DNA of 64,000 nucleotides from Syngnathus acus. Its lineage: Eukaryota; Chordata; Actinopteri; Syngnathiformes; Syngnathidae. Positions within the stretch are counted from its first letter, which is position 1. Each line of letters begins with the position of its first letter. The stretch lies in the NCBI RefSeq assembly GCF_901709675.1, contig NC_051103.1, forward strand, positions 3,953,501 through 4,017,500. The letters are read 5' to 3'. The position numbers and the translations under genes are program-made. Shown piece by piece: positions 20,918-33,011 of this stretch. Below the pieces are notes generated by a model, which worked only from the letters and a program-made list of their open reading frames with translations, was not told where the DNA came from and did not search any database.

Positions 20918-23900
20918 TTTGTTTGTTTGGAGCGGCAGGTCCTCGCCGATAGGTAAAAGACAGCAGGGACCTTCCCAACGCAATAGCTGCAATCTCGACG
21001 CACGCTCGCACACTCATTGAGAAGGTGCGCGCTTGCTCGCTCGCTCTCCCCCCTCCCTTCTCTCTCTCTCTCCCACTAATACCCAAGCGGCCCACCTCCA
21101 CATGAGCTCTGTGCCTCTGCCCACCTATCGGCCGCACAAGTGATTAAACCCTTAATCCCCTAACAGAGAACTTGATGGGGGCAGCCAAAGTTTTTTTCTG
21201 ACTCAAAATCCCGTCTACATTTCTGGATTGATTATCAACACAACATGGCGAGTGTGTACACTGGCAACATCCTGAATGCAGACGTGGAATGTAATTTGCA
21301 ATTTACTGTATCTCCTAGTTTCCTGTCTTTCTTTTTTTCACAGACTCTTTAATTGAGGTTAAGTCTCTTGTTTGCAACACCTCCCTGCTCACTTATGAAT
21401 TTTAATCCGCAATAACTAGAGGAGGGAGAATAATAAAGCCGGTAGGACATTGGATGAATGTGAAACACAGCACGCACTCGCTCGCCGAGTCGTCGCCCCT
21501 CCGCGATGACATAGGCGGCCGTTGCCATGGCGCCGGTGGTTGCTATGAAGCCAGTATGTTCTGGACAACAGGAAGACAGCGTGGCCCGTTTAAACTTCAA
21601 CCAGGAGTCTCACTGGGCTCGGGTGACCTTTCCGCAGGAATCAAACTTCATTTTGCGAAGCGAGCCCGCCACTTGTTGCGGCCTAATGGCGATCAAATGC
21701 GGGTCGAGACTGCAACACAAACAGAATTTCAGGCATAGTGCAGTCAGTATTCTTCGCTTGTAACTCGATCAGGCTGACATGGATGAAATCGAATTGCAGG
21801 AGAAAATCATCAAAGATGAATGTGCTCAATCTAATAATTTGCCAGTTCCTTCTTGGTTTGCATGCAATGAGATGAGAGCAAGGTGAAATGCATTTTGCAC
21901 AGGTTCTCAAAGATTCTGGGAGTCCTTGAGCGGAGATTTTTTTTTTTTCATAATCCCAACGCCAATTAAACATGTATTTTTGGGATTCTCACAAGGTCTC
22001 TCACTTGCTCTTCAGGTCTCGGGTTTGCGAAAAGCCAGGAATGTTTAGCCTGAGGAGGAAGGTGTGGCTCGGAACTCTCCCACTGTCCAGTGGCACCTGT
22101 TTTTGGGTTTAGCTTTGGGCCTGACGGAAAAAGAGAGCTGGGAGTCAGTGGGACACACTCAGCATGTTGTGGAAACAAAACATCTTGTGTTATTACTACA
22201 GTACAAGGTACAAGTCAGACCATAAAAACAATCTCAGGGTCAACGTTTTTCTGGTTACAAATGAGCAGTTTCCAATTTAAATAAATAAATCCTTGGCCAA
22301 TAAATTAGGATTTATTTATTTATCATAAGAGGTTTTGAGGAGAAGGCATATTTATTTTTCAGCAGCACAAATCTAGAAAGGAAATCCAATGTTTTCTCAA
22401 CATGAAACCCTCAGTCGGCAAATACAAAAAGAACAAGGCCTTAGAATTGAACCCTGTGGATCCCCTAAAGAACAACACACTTTGAAGATCACAGTTTTCA
22501 ACACTTATAGTTCATATTTGGGTATAATTGTAACTTATTAGACTATTTTCTAATATGAAAATGAGGTCAAATGTTCGGTATGACACAAAGCGCAAAAGAG
22601 AAAATAGATTCTCTAGCCACCTCTGCATTACCAGTGAAAAGAATGTGTCATGAGTTAATGATTTATTGTAAGAAAAAAAAAACAATAAGTGCTATGGTGC
22701 TTTGGAGGCGGTGTTTAATCATTAAGGGGAGTTGCTCAAGACCAAATTCCTCCTTCTCTTATTCTAAATGAATCACACTGTAGATTGCGAGGGGGAGTTT
22801 TTTTTTGGGCTGTGGACAAACTAGTTAACCCAAAAGAAAGTAGAAGGAGTGGGTGGTCATGCCACCATCTTGACCTTTCGTTTATTCGTCACGTGCACTC
22901 TCGCCGTGTTCTCGTCACCTTCGCAACATTTTGCTTTATTGAAAGGTCAACGTCGTCGTGGTTGCCTCAGAACTTGATACTTAACAAGCCCAGCGTGAAG
23001 CCCACACAATGACTTCATGTCCTGCAATGTTTACTTAAGGCGCAGCTCTAGCAACTTCACATGTGGGGACAGATTTGGGTCCCGTCGCTCACCACTCTTC
23101 CTTCAGATCGTTTTTTTCTTTTTTCTGTGCACCCCCCTGTGAGTAGCGAGTCATTAGTCCTCGTGGGTTGTTTTTATCCTGGACGAGCACTTGAAGTCAT
23201 CATCACCTGCCTGAGAATAGCAAATAGTGTTTTTAGTCACACTTTGCCATATTTCCAAATTGGATGGGTTTTTTTTTTCCAAAGAGAAAAAAGGGTGGTA
23301 GAACGGGAACTCCCAACATGGGCCAAGCTCAGACATGCCCGGATTGATTGCTCGCTGTTTTCACAAGGCTAGCAAATGACAAGGTGGATGTGTGACTAAA
23401 GTACTGGGGGGGGAAAAAAAAAAGTTTCAAATGGCAAGTTAATTTTCACGACATTACTCTTCATACTTGTCTTTAAGATAGGAAGTTTCTCCTGGACAGT
23501 GTTACCAAAGTCGCTCGAGAACAATTACATCTTGTCCCGAGTCGAAACATGCTCAGATTCAGGGTGGAGTTTCCTGAACCACGAGAGAGACAACATCAAC
23601 AAGATTCCAAATGTCACCACGTTTACACTTTTTTTTTTTTTTTACTGGGATGATCCCTAAATGGGATGCTAACAAGGGGGTGAGGGGTCAAGATGTTCCT
23701 GGGAACGAAGACCGAGATTAAATTAGCACTCAAGAGAGATGGGTTGGAATTTGTAGAGGTTCCAATAAAGAGAATTTCACGAGGCATTCTTCTGGCCGCA
23801 CCAATGTAGAAGAATACGTAGAAGAACTAAGTGCAATAATTGTAACTCTTGCTCACAGAAGAGTTGAGGGGAGCATTAAGCCGTTGCGGAGATGTTTATG

Positions 23901-25659
23901 TCACGCTTGTTTGGACAGGGCATGCCCTTTAACATGTGGATACATACATCTGTCTTCTATTTTGGACTGTGTGGGCAGCTGCAGGGTCCTGGCGGGAACA
24001 CTCAATGCAAAAGTCTTACCTGGACCTCTGATCCGGATTACTGCGGAACACACGAGCCACCTGAGAAGAGAAAAAGAATTCTGTTTAATTAGAAGCTCCT
24101 CGTTTTATCTTGGGTCAGAAAGAGGAGCGATAACACCCCCCCCACACACACACTCAGCAGAGAGCCTGACTCCCATTCAATCAGATCAACTTCAACTAGC
24201 CCGTGGCTATTCATTACCAGGACTCGCTTGAAGTTTTCAAAGGGCGAAGGAATTGCGTCGTAGTATAGGAAGCGATTGTGTGGCCGTCATCCGCTCGTAA
24301 TTGCAACATGTAAACATCCTGGATTCTGCGTAGTATGTGGATTATTAAAGCTGGTTTATGTTTCAATAAAACAATAAAAGACAGGTGCAAGGAATTTATG
24401 TTATGACGCAATATGTGTTCAGTACTTCTCCATAATAACTGTCTTCTGTAAGCCCTTCATATGGCGCAATAAAACCTGCTGCCATATTTTTACCTGCAGG
24501 CAGAGTATGAGAGAGCCTGAAGGAGATGCAATTGAAAGTGGAATGCAGAAGGTTGGGATTTGAAAATAGAAGATATGGGGGGAGAGAGAGAGAGAGATTT
24601 TGTTCCACAGTGGAATTTTTGATAAATATAATCTTTATCGTTCAAGGTCGTGGTTGGACTGTGTTTTTAGGGGGGTCCATTGAGAGTAATCATCTGCCCG
24701 TTGAAGGTTCAATTAATAGTTGTTTTAATAGTTTTAGGGTTTTGCTTCTTGCTTATTTAATTTATAAACTTAATTTTAGTAGTTTAAGAATGAATGCATT
24801 GATTGGCTTGGCGCATTGGTTCAACTCTATATTTGGTCCATTTGCGCCATCTACTGGATATGAGAGTGAATGGGCACTTAAATTTTCTGTGACGTGACTT
24901 TACTGTTTTTATTCATTTTTAGACATCGCCATCAGTATTTTCTCTTCGGGTCAGATTGCACATTCTTTTTTTAATGATACATGATATTAAACCGAGAAGT
25001 AAAATTTTTCTAAAATTTGTAGACTACTCAACAAATGTTTGGGATGTTGGTTGGTTTTACCGCATAATTTAAAATAGTTCCTAGATGTGGATAACAGGTC
25101 CATGGCACCTGCACAAGAAGATCACTTTCGAACACCGAACTATAAACTGACGCAAACATGCTCCACTCCATGTGAAGGTGCACTGCGCTAATCCACCAAC
25201 AGAGGGCGATAGAGTATCATGAAAGAGTTGACAAAGCAACACGTAATGATTGTTGTTCTTTAAAAATAATGGACGAGATTATTAAGAAAAAGAGTGTGTT
25301 ACATTTAAGTATAGTTTATCTAATTTACGCACATACAATAAAGTTATATTTATCACATTTTAGTAGAGTGCGCTGCAGGTCAGAATTTCACCATGAAAAT
25401 AACAATAGAACTCAGAATAAAATCAGCTTTAAATATTATTAGCTAAACTCAATCAACATTATATAACCATTCCACCTTTTTAACACGTCCATTTGTCCCA
25501 CCCACACCCCAGAAAAAAAGCAAAACACACACTGCAGAGGAATTCACCCTGGGGGATGCATCAGCTGAAGCAACCTTTTTTTTTTCTTTTTTTTTTAACC
25601 TATCCTTCCTATCTCGCTTTTTCTCACTCCTGCAGTTGACTCTTGGGCCTCTCCAAACA

Positions 25660-25935
25660 CTTTTGAATGACAATACCAGGCAGCAGGGAGCCTTTTCATT
25701 TAAATGAACTCAAGTGTGATGTCCTGGAAAAACATTGCATAAAAACATTAAGGAGACAGTCTGGTGATGGGATTAGTCTCTTAAAAAACAAACAAGAACA
25801 GGCTACTACCTTTAAAGTTGTGAAAAGGAAATGCAGAATTAGAATTAACAGGTTGGACGAAGTCCCTAAAGAACTTCGAATGTTGTGATTTCTCACCGCG
25901 AACAGGTAAATGCAAATGCATCATTAAAAACTGAA
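25660..25935 (+). promoter_or_regulatory. Candidate conserved proximal element upstream of dlx3b
   Basis: This low-repeat block contains ATTTAAAT, TAGAATTAACAGG, and overlapping octamer-like AAATGCAAATGCAT just before a TTAAAAA stretch. It lies 300-570 bp upstream of the dlx3b start codon. That it is conserved or functional is inference from composition and position only. Confidence 0.3.
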
Positions 25936-26032
25936 AAATTCAAGACGGTGAGGTTTGCGTGCGGGCGCGCTTGACTTGAAGCCTGCAGGGAGGGGGGGAG
26001 TAGTGTGGGGTAGTGGTGGAGGGTGCAGTGGA

Positions 26033-26070
26033 GCCAATAGGAGCGCAGCATCCCACCCATTTCTCTATAA
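26033..26070 (+). promoter_or_regulatory. dlx3b: dlx3b core promoter: CCAAT box and TATA-like element
   Basis: GCCAAT at 26033-26038 is followed 28 bp later by TATAA at 26066-26070 (context CTCTATAACT). Transcription would then start near 26095-26100, giving a 5' UTR of about 135 nt. It would also exclude the in-frame upstream ATG at 26075 from the mRNA. Confidence 0.5.
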
Positions 26071-26233
26071 CTTCATGTCACAGACACCCAGTCATGCCAC
26101 AAGCAAGTTCTTGCAGCTCCAAGACTTTAAGTGGACTTTGCCCCTGAAAGAAGCTCTCTTCCTTCATCCACGCGTGGATTTATCCCAGCGAGGGAGTCCC
26201 CCCTCCCAACCCACCCCCCCCTTCCACACAAGC

Positions 26234-27616
26234 ATGAGTACCGAGCAGCTCTACGAGAAGAAAATCTCCAGTATTCTGACCGACCTTCCCGGATCTATGA
26301 GCTCCCACCCGAGCTCCAAGGACTCTCCGACTCTGCCTGAGTCCTCCGTGACGGACATGGGCTACTACAGCACGGCGCAGTCGGCCCACGGCCATCCCGA
26401 GTACTACCAGGGTCAAGCGTACGGACAGCCCATGAACTCTTACCATCATCACCACCAGTTTAACCTGAACGGAATGGGAGCCGCTGGAGTGTACGCTACC
26501 AAATCAGAGTACCCTTACACGAACAGCTACAGACAGTACGGACATTATAACAGAGATCACCTGCAGGCGTCACCTCCCAGCTCAGGTAAGGAAATGACCA
26601 CTGAAGAAAAACAAAAAAGAGCATTTTTAGTGGTTCACAAGGGCTGATTATTATTATTTCCATTTAAATGTGATTCCCATTTGTTGCTTTGATATTTTAG
26701 TTAAAGAAGAGCCAGAGCCGGAGGTCCGCATGGTGAACGGCAAACCGAAAAAGATCCGCAAACCCCGAACCATCTATTCCAGCTATCAGCTCGCTGCTCT
26801 CCAGCGGCGCTTCCAAAAGGCGCAGTACCTGGCTCTGCCCGAGAGAGCCGAACTCGCGGCTCAACTGGGACTGACCCAAACACAGGTAAGATACCCGGAG
26901 CAATGGAGAACATTTATAAAAAAAAATTTAAAAAAGAAGGGGGGAAAAACCTGGATTTCCTGGATGTAAAAATAATAATAATAATTTTAAAAAATATGTA
27001 TTTTTTTGGGAAGGGGGGGACTAAAACAGTCATTTAAGTTGAAGCTACAAATACAAAATGAGTGAAGCAAACCAAAATAATGTGCAGATTTGATCATCTT
27101 TAAAGTTGAGGAACTATTAAACTTTTATTTATTTCTTGTCAAATGTAGGAAAAACAATCAGCAAAACTTAGCCTTAACTTATAATTTGATCATTTATTGC
27201 CTTGACATTTTGGCTTCAGTCACTTTTTATTTTTTAAACAACACTGAGGCTCTTAAACGTGTGCAAACTCATTTTAAAGCATTCTATCTCTCTCTCAGGT
27301 CAAGATCTGGTTCCAAAACCGGCGATCCAAATTCAAGAAGCTGTACAAGAACGGCGAGATGCCCCTAGACCACAGCCCCAACGCCAGCGACTCCATGGCG
27401 TGCAACTCGCCGCCCTCCCCCGCCGCCTGGGACAGCGGCACCCCCCAAAGCGGCACCCCCCTCAGCCGAGCTCAGGTGCCGCAGCCGGCGCATAGCTCGT
27501 CGCCGCCATACATGGACGATTATAGCAACCACTGGTACCAGCAGGGATCCCACCTACAGCATCCGGGCACCGTGCACCACCCCGTCCCACCACAGAGCGT
27601 GGGAGCTGTTTATTAA
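26234..27616 (+). CDS. dlx3b: Distal-less homeobox protein Dlx3b, complete, 3 exons
   Basis: This is a nuclear homeodomain transcription factor; dlx3b acts in preplacodal ectoderm, ear and skeletal/epidermal development in fish. Exons 26234-26585, 26701-26885 and 27299-27616 join in phase to 855 nt (284 aa). The N-terminus [20 protein letters not shown] and MGYYST are Dlx3 hallmarks, followed by a His run in [13 protein letters not shown]. The homeodomain spans about residues 136-195 and includes [20 protein letters not shown] in exon 2 and [20 protein letters not shown] in exon 3, split after TQTQ as in all dlx genes. The C-terminus ends GAVY. The start was chosen by family homology; an in-frame ATG at 26075 would add 53 residues but lies upstream of the likely transcription start. 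The neighbour dlx4b is convergent. Confidence 0.97.
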
Positions 27617-28119
27617 CACGCCAAGACTTTTTTTTTTTTTAAATCATCAAGGTCTACCAAAGAATGCATTGGAGCGGGAACAAGCCTGAAGATGATCCAG
27701 TCATCCACACCAGAACATTTTCTTGTTCCATTCACAAAAAGGGATTTGTGATCACTTGTAGCGACGTATTTAAAGGACATCTGACGTGTTTTTTTGTTTT
27801 TTTTTAAATAATTTATCACCTCTGTTATATTCCCCATGTTCTCTTTTTGTAAAGATATGCAACGTTATTTTTGTTAAAGTGTAACCACGCAATGACAGAA
27901 ATAATTTCCCTACTTTCAATAACTCATGCCAAGCGTCACATTAATTAAACTCAGGTTATATTTATAAGGATTTGTACAAAGCGTCAAAGGCTGTAAATAC
28001 GTGTTGATATAGAACCACTATTTTGATCATATTTGTTGGAGCGACACGATTGTGGTTCTCCCTGTAGAAGTCATTTTATATTCATGTCGTTTGCTCACTC
28101 GTTGCCTTCTTGTCCTTTG

Positions 28120-28125
28120 AATAAA
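28120..28125 (+). terminator. dlx3b: dlx3b polyadenylation signal AATAAA
   Basis: A canonical AATAAA followed by a GT-rich stretch (GTTGTGTTCAG at about 28140) lies 504 nt after the stop. The 3' UTR would be 27617 to about 28140. Confidence 0.7.
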
Positions 28126-28268
28126 AATGTTAATTGCACGTTGTGTTCAGCCCCTTTATATGGTGATTTTTTTTAAAAATAATATTTAAGTCGTGTGGTT
28201 ATAAAATATTGTCATCAAATTTTAGTTTGAGGGGAAATAAAATCAAAATAATAAAACGGTTTAGAGTG

Positions 28269-28301
28269 TGCAGGTGTACCTAATGTAATGTCCGACGAGT
28301 G
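28269..28301 (-). repeat. Dispersed short repeat copy (inverted relative to 11449)
   Basis: On the minus strand it reads CATTAGGTACACCTGCA after CGGACATTA, matching the copy in itga3b intron 20 at about 22 of 25 compared positions. It is just beyond the dlx3b poly(A) site. Confidence 0.45.
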
Positions 28302-29689
28302 GACACTCAATTAGAAATGATACTTTAAATTAAAAGCATAGTCATTGTTTTTAGTCGCCCCGTAAATTTAAAAGCAGATTCAAAACAACCTCGCTGATGT
28401 CACATTTGTTCCTTGCTTTATTTTTATTTTTTTTTGTTAAGAGTCAACCTGCTCACTTGACTAGTTGTTGACAGCGCCGAACAATACTGTTGACGTCAGA
28501 AAACGCGTAACAACAACAAAAAAGTTTTCCTGATGAGTGCGTTCTGGCAGCATTGACGTGCGCTGCAGTAGGAGGCGACGCAAACGCAGACACGCTGGAG
28601 TCGCTCGGTTTTTATTGCGTCTCTTTCGGCGTGTGTGTGCATGTGGTGGTATTTGGGCCGGTCTTAAGTCTTTCTCACTGGACGAGCGAAAGATAAGTCA
28701 AATGAACTTGTATGACCAAATAAGCAGATGTGAATATTTTGCGATCTATTAATTCTCATCAAGAGGTCATGTGATCTCCCGGAGTTGACCCCCTTGGCCG
28801 CAGCGCCCGACATGTGTGGTCCTCGCCCGGAGAACCATTTGTGCTGAAGACAAACGCGCGTGAACGTGTGGGCCCTTCACGTTATCTCTAAATATGAACA
28901 AGTGGAGTGAAGGTGAACTATTGAACTTGAATTTGATCCTTGCACGGCGAGAAAACAAAAAACACTTGGTGCTAAGGTCCCAGTGAGACTTTTACCTCGG
29001 TCGACAGTCAACAGGACAGTGTCAGCGCCGGTCTCTCGGGAAGGGCAACGATTCGGGTTGAGGTGGAGGTCGAGAACTCCTCGGTAAGGCCGACGCGACG
29101 ACGGAAAGACTTCCAGCAGCTGTCCGGACCGTAGACCCACCGGGTCTGGACTGGGCCTCAAATGGTGAGCTTTGCTGTAAACACAAAAGAAATATATGGG
29201 TGAGGAGTGGACAGCTGTGAACCCAAGTTGACCCTGGGCCAGCTCGGCTACACAGTCCACGTCTCAAAGTACGTGGTCAGATTAACATATATTGAATGTG
29301 ATTTTGTGGGAAATTGTCATTTTTGGTGTGCCTTTTTTTTCTTGCAGCATGTTCAATGTTTGGGATGTTTTGAATGCTTGTAAGCTATACTTTTTTTTTT
29401 TGTTGGATATCGTTCGACTAACTCATAAAAAGATCCACATCATAGTGACTCCCATCCAACCCTTCCGGGAACAAAGAGCGAGTCTCCATCGCATAAATCA
29501 TGACATTGGAGGGTGAAGACTTGAGATGGAGATGCAAAGTAGTGATTATGGTTTGGGGAAGTCTCCAGAGAGAGCGTGTAAGTCAACATAATGTCATCTG
29601 CAGCGATGTAAACACAATGGCGTGTTTGTGTGTCCTCCCGACGCCTGCCAAAGTTGATTCCAGCCTTTGAATGTCGGGAGGATGCCGCA

Positions 29690-29960
29690 TCGTGTCCCGT
29701 GGAAGTCAAATTGTGGAAGACCAAATTGTCACGTCATTGCAGTTAATGATGATAATCACCCTGCTTGGGTTCTTTATGACATTTCACCTTGTATCATAAT
29801 TGCTTTGAAAGATTCATCCGTCTAATTCCACAAGGCATCGTTCTAATCTGGAGATGTAAAATTGCCTATCATTTTCCCAGACGTCTAATCGCAATGCTCA
29901 ACAAGGCGCATGATTGTCATCAATGAGGAAAGGCTTTGCATATTGCAGTGACAGGGAACT
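29690..29960. promoter_or_regulatory. Candidate dlx3b/dlx4b intergenic enhancer 1
   Basis: This unique-looking block has a high density of homeodomain cores: GTTAATGATGATAATC at about 29742, ATAATTGC at 29796-29803, TCTAATTCC at about 29821, TTCTAATCTGG, TCTAATCGC and GATTGTCATCAATG. Dlx proteins bind TAATT(G/A). Position between convergent dlx genes is where cross-regulatory enhancers are known. Assignment to a named I37 element would need alignment. Confidence 0.4.
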
Positions 29961-30464
29961 ATAAAGAGTCAAGTTTTGGCCGCTGTTTCTTCAGAGCTTC
30001 CTCAAAGAAGACACAATTAAGCTGCAAACAAGGTGAGGATGTCCGAAAAGAAATGTGGGTATAAATTGGGTAGAATAACAAACGAGTGAGCGCTAATGCT
30101 AGCTTTGGAAATAAGTGTTTACAATCAAAAACTAATTGCTTATTATTATTTTTTAAGGTGCCTATAACCAGAAAGCATGACGATAAAAATACTGCGATAA
30201 AACGTTGAGTCAAGATATTTGTCGTGAACATAATTACACAGGTTATTGGAAATTATTTGAGCTACAGTAAACATTCACATGATGTCTGGTAGCAAATTTG
30301 CATGATCTAATTTTAACAGAGCTGAGCCAGTTTGAAAAGAAATTGACAAAAAATGTTAAAATTGTCTGTTTTTCCACACAGCTGTTCCCCCAAAACTGCA
30401 GTTTAATTCTGACGTACAATTTTACTAAATAAATTGTCATGTGTATTAAACTGAATATTTTGTG

Positions 30465-30545
30465 TGTATATATATATATATACTATATATATATATGTAT
30501 ATATGTATATATATATACTATATATATATATATACATATATACAT
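30465..30545. repeat. (TA)n microsatellite
   Basis: The tract is an imperfect TA-dinucleotide run with interspersed ACTATA and TGTATA units in the dlx3b-dlx4b intergenic region. Several blocks are self-complementary. Confidence 0.95.
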
Positions 30546-30798
30546 AAACAGTGTATTTATATATCTCTATAAACCCGCATTTACACATACTAAAAAATAG
30601 ACATTCATGCATATAAATAAATACATATTTACTTGGATTTTTTTGGTTTATTATCAGTTAACTTATAGCTACATGTAATATTCAGCATAAAATGCTGTTT
30701 TGTTTGTCAAGGTAATAAAACACTGGATTCGTCACAAGGTCATAGCAGCAGTTAATTCATCTTTATGTGTTCAATACAAAACAGAACAGAGACAGTGT

Positions 30799-30804
30799 TT
30801 TATT
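30799..30804 (-). terminator. dlx4b: Candidate dlx4b polyadenylation signal
   Basis: Plus-strand TTTATT reads AATAAA on the minus strand, 316 nt past the dlx4b stop. Another copy lies at 30647-30652. Either could end the transcript. Confidence 0.4.
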
Positions 30805-30819
30805 TGCAGTTCACACGGA

Positions 30820-31030
30820 TTTCTTGGCTTCCATTCCAATGTCCGCTTGCTGTCGAAGCCGGTGAGACATTTGGCGTATTTCAAGGAGGCATCTCGGCTA
30901 TAATTGCAAAGTCACAACAAGGCTCATCTAACATCTGTTTGTTAGCTTAATACTCAGAGAATGTGTTCAATGGAGAATGCCTCTGTTAATAATCATGCGT
31001 GTGACCAGTTCACAACGCATTCATCCAGGT
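30820..31030. promoter_or_regulatory. Candidate dlx3b/dlx4b intergenic enhancer 2
   Basis: This block, immediately beyond the dlx4b 3' end, has TATAATTGC at 30899-30907, TAGCTTAATAC, and TTAATAATCATGCG near 30985-31000. It shares the ATAATTGC core with the block at 29690-29960. It could instead be dlx4b 3' UTR, since a candidate poly(A) signal lies at 30799-30804. Confidence 0.3.
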
Positions 31031-31119
31031 CCTCTTTGGTGTCTTTGAAATGTTTCGTCAAATGATGCGCAAAATTAGCGCGTAATCCAGCCAGACTCGC
31101 ACAATCCAACAATCCTCCC

Positions 31120-32773
31120 TCACATCATCTGATGTCTGGACATGGCCTCCTGGTGAGGATGTTGGCCGGGGTACCAGTGGCCCAAATTGTTCATGTAGTT
31201 GTTGGGGTACACGGGGACTCCTGCTTTATTGGCCTGCATGGACACGTCCCAAAGTTGCGGCATCCCGTGAGGCGAGCAAGGCGAGGGTGAGCTGGTGCTG
31301 CTCAAATGCTCGCCATCTGCCCCGCTCCCGTGCTTCATGATTTTTTTGTACTTGGAGCGTTTGTTCTGAAACCAGATTTTCACCTGTAAGAGGGAGAAAA
31401 GAAAAAAAAAAAAGCAGAATCTTGATTATTACAATGGAACTCAAGAAATACAATTTTTTTATTCACAAACCAATAATGCCATATTTTTTATTGACACGAC
31501 TAGAAAGGTTTTTAATAATTTTCTTTAGGTGTGCCGTTGTTTGTATAATCTCATGGCAAACTCGAAATATTAGAAACTGTCATTAAATAAATTATCATCA
31601 CTCAAATGATCAGCCCAACAAATGCCGCCGAGGGTGATATTTTTGGAGAAATAAAATAAACTGTGTATTAATGAGGAGATTTATAGCCTTGGCATTCTTA
31701 CACACAATCAAATTTAATGTTCACTTCATCCGAAACCAATTTCAGGTAGCTACATGTAATTAAACAACCTCCAATTATCACACCTATAAATAAAATGATC
31801 AGATCTAATACTAAAGGTTTGTGCGTTTGTGCTTGTGGTTAAGTGGGTTTATCAAATAGTGTAATTAGTGGAGTAAATAAGTCAGATCAGTCAGTTAGGT
31901 CCAATTACAAATCACAGCAATTATATTCCACCCCCCTCCTGCATGCCTGGAATAATCGCTGATCTTTTTTACCTGCAGGGCAAGTTGGTATTTATTTTTT
32001 GTTGTTGCAAAACTGGTACGAGTGCATCTTGGGCACCCACCTGAGTCTGAGTGAGTCCCAGTTTGGCCGCCAGGTCTGCACGCTCAGGCAGGGCCAGGTA
32101 CTGGGTTTGCTGGAAGCGCTGGTGCAGAGCTTGCAACTGCAGACTGGAGTAGATGGTGCGGGGCTTGCGGATCTTCTTCCCTTTGCCATTTAAACGCATG
32201 TCCCGGCTTTCCAGCGCGGGGGACTTGTCGTGATCTGGGAACCAATAAATAAAAACTGAAATAAATTGTGCAAATAATAAAAATAATGGTGCACGTCTTT
32301 AAGACCCTTAATTGATATTTTAAAATATATTTATAAATTATTTTCTCAGACCCTCTTTAGACCCTTAATATAGTATTTGAATTCGTGCAATCACGGGTAA
32401 TTCGTGCATCCAAGCATGAATAAATTTTTTTTTTCTACATACCTGCGTGCTCTAATCGTCCATGCAGGCTCAAACTGCTGCTGCTGGAGCTGCTATTATT
32501 GTTGTGCTGGTAGGACATGTATGCAGACTGGGGGTGAGAATTCGAAGCGCCGGGGTAGGCGTAACCCAAAGAGCGGCCATAAGACGCGCTGGCCGGGAAC
32601 GAGCCGTCGTGCTGCGAATTGCCAGCAGCGTGGAAGCCGTGCACGGGGTAAATGTGAGCAAGCCCCGCGGAGCGCTGCTGGTGAGCCGGATGCGCGTGTC
32701 CGAACTCGAGAAAAGCCGATTTGGACGGGTCGGGGCCATTGAGGGTGTCAGGCATGAGAGCCATAGACATCAT
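31120..32773 (-). CDS. dlx4b: Distal-less homeobox protein Dlx4b, complete, 3 exons
   Basis: This is a nuclear homeodomain transcription factor expressed with dlx3b in fish. Exons in transcript order are 32443-32773, 32041-32234 and 31120-31383, joining to 789 nt (262 aa). The N-terminus [13 protein letters not shown] followed by [11 protein letters not shown], and the end SRHQMM, are dlx4b-like. The homeodomain is at about residues 132-191 and has the Dlx4-type [11 protein letters not shown] and [17 protein letters not shown] (NK where Dlx3 has NR). A Ser/Asn run ([15 protein letters not shown]) precedes the exon 1 donor. Three ATGs cluster at the start (32773, 32770, 32764); the first is chosen. 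The gene converges on dlx3b and faces a large gene-free region upstream. Confidence 0.96.
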
Positions 32774-33011
32774 TAGAGCGTCCACACGGGAGAAAAGATG
32801 GTTTCATGAGTTCTGAGGAGGAGAACATGTACAAAATCCAGACGAAAATAACGAAAAGATCCAAGTGCGTCCACACCGCCCCCCCCCCTCCAAAATCCAA
32901 TAAAAGCCAAGTTTGTGGAGAAAAAAACAAATCTTTCCAGCTGACAATGCTCGTCAAACACCTCCTGCGTGCAGCTTCAACACACTGCTTGTCTTGTGTC
33001 TTGCAAACTCT

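Larger units (their letters stand above)
20918..26233. other. Head-to-head interval between itga3b and dlx3b
   Basis: These 5.3 kb separate the two start codons of divergently transcribed genes. The itga3b side is pyrimidine/purine-rich (CT tract 21031-21073). A GA run lies at about 24578-24596. CTCF-like motifs occur at 24844-24857 and 25193-25210. The last 600 bp before dlx3b look unique and contain octamer-like ATGCAAAT and homeodomain cores. No exon was recognised; open frames here look like chance. Confidence 0.6.
28141..31119. other. dlx3b-dlx4b convergent intergenic region
   Basis: In vertebrates the region between convergent Dlx pairs holds shared enhancers (the Dlx3-Dlx4 set is named I37). 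Here it contains a dispersed repeat copy at 28269-28301, AT microsatellite at 30465-30545, and two blocks with the core ATAATTGC (29796-29803 and 30900-30907). No coding exon is seen. Confidence 0.7.

Noticed and set aside
20918-21013. itga3b start further upstream at 21013
   Set aside because: That codon is GTG; the first in-frame ATG at 20917 begins a proper signal peptide.
25955-26233. N-terminal extension of dlx3b back to 25955
   Set aside because: The extension precedes the CCAAT/TATA region, is Gly/Ser/Pro-rich and absent from the family; its first codon is not ATG.
28502-28720. Possible short coding exon near 28537-28752
   Set aside because: Arg/Cys-rich frame without homology, between dlx3b and dlx4b where no gene is known; no convincing splice sites.
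32404-32776. Plus-strand open frames opposite dlx4b exon 1
   Set aside because: They are antisense shadows of the dlx4b coding exon; the minus-strand frame matches Dlx4 from start to splice site.
32774-32785. dlx4b start four codons upstream (VDAL extension)
   Set aside because: The codon at 32785 is GTG, not ATG; the tandem ATGs at 32773 match the family start.
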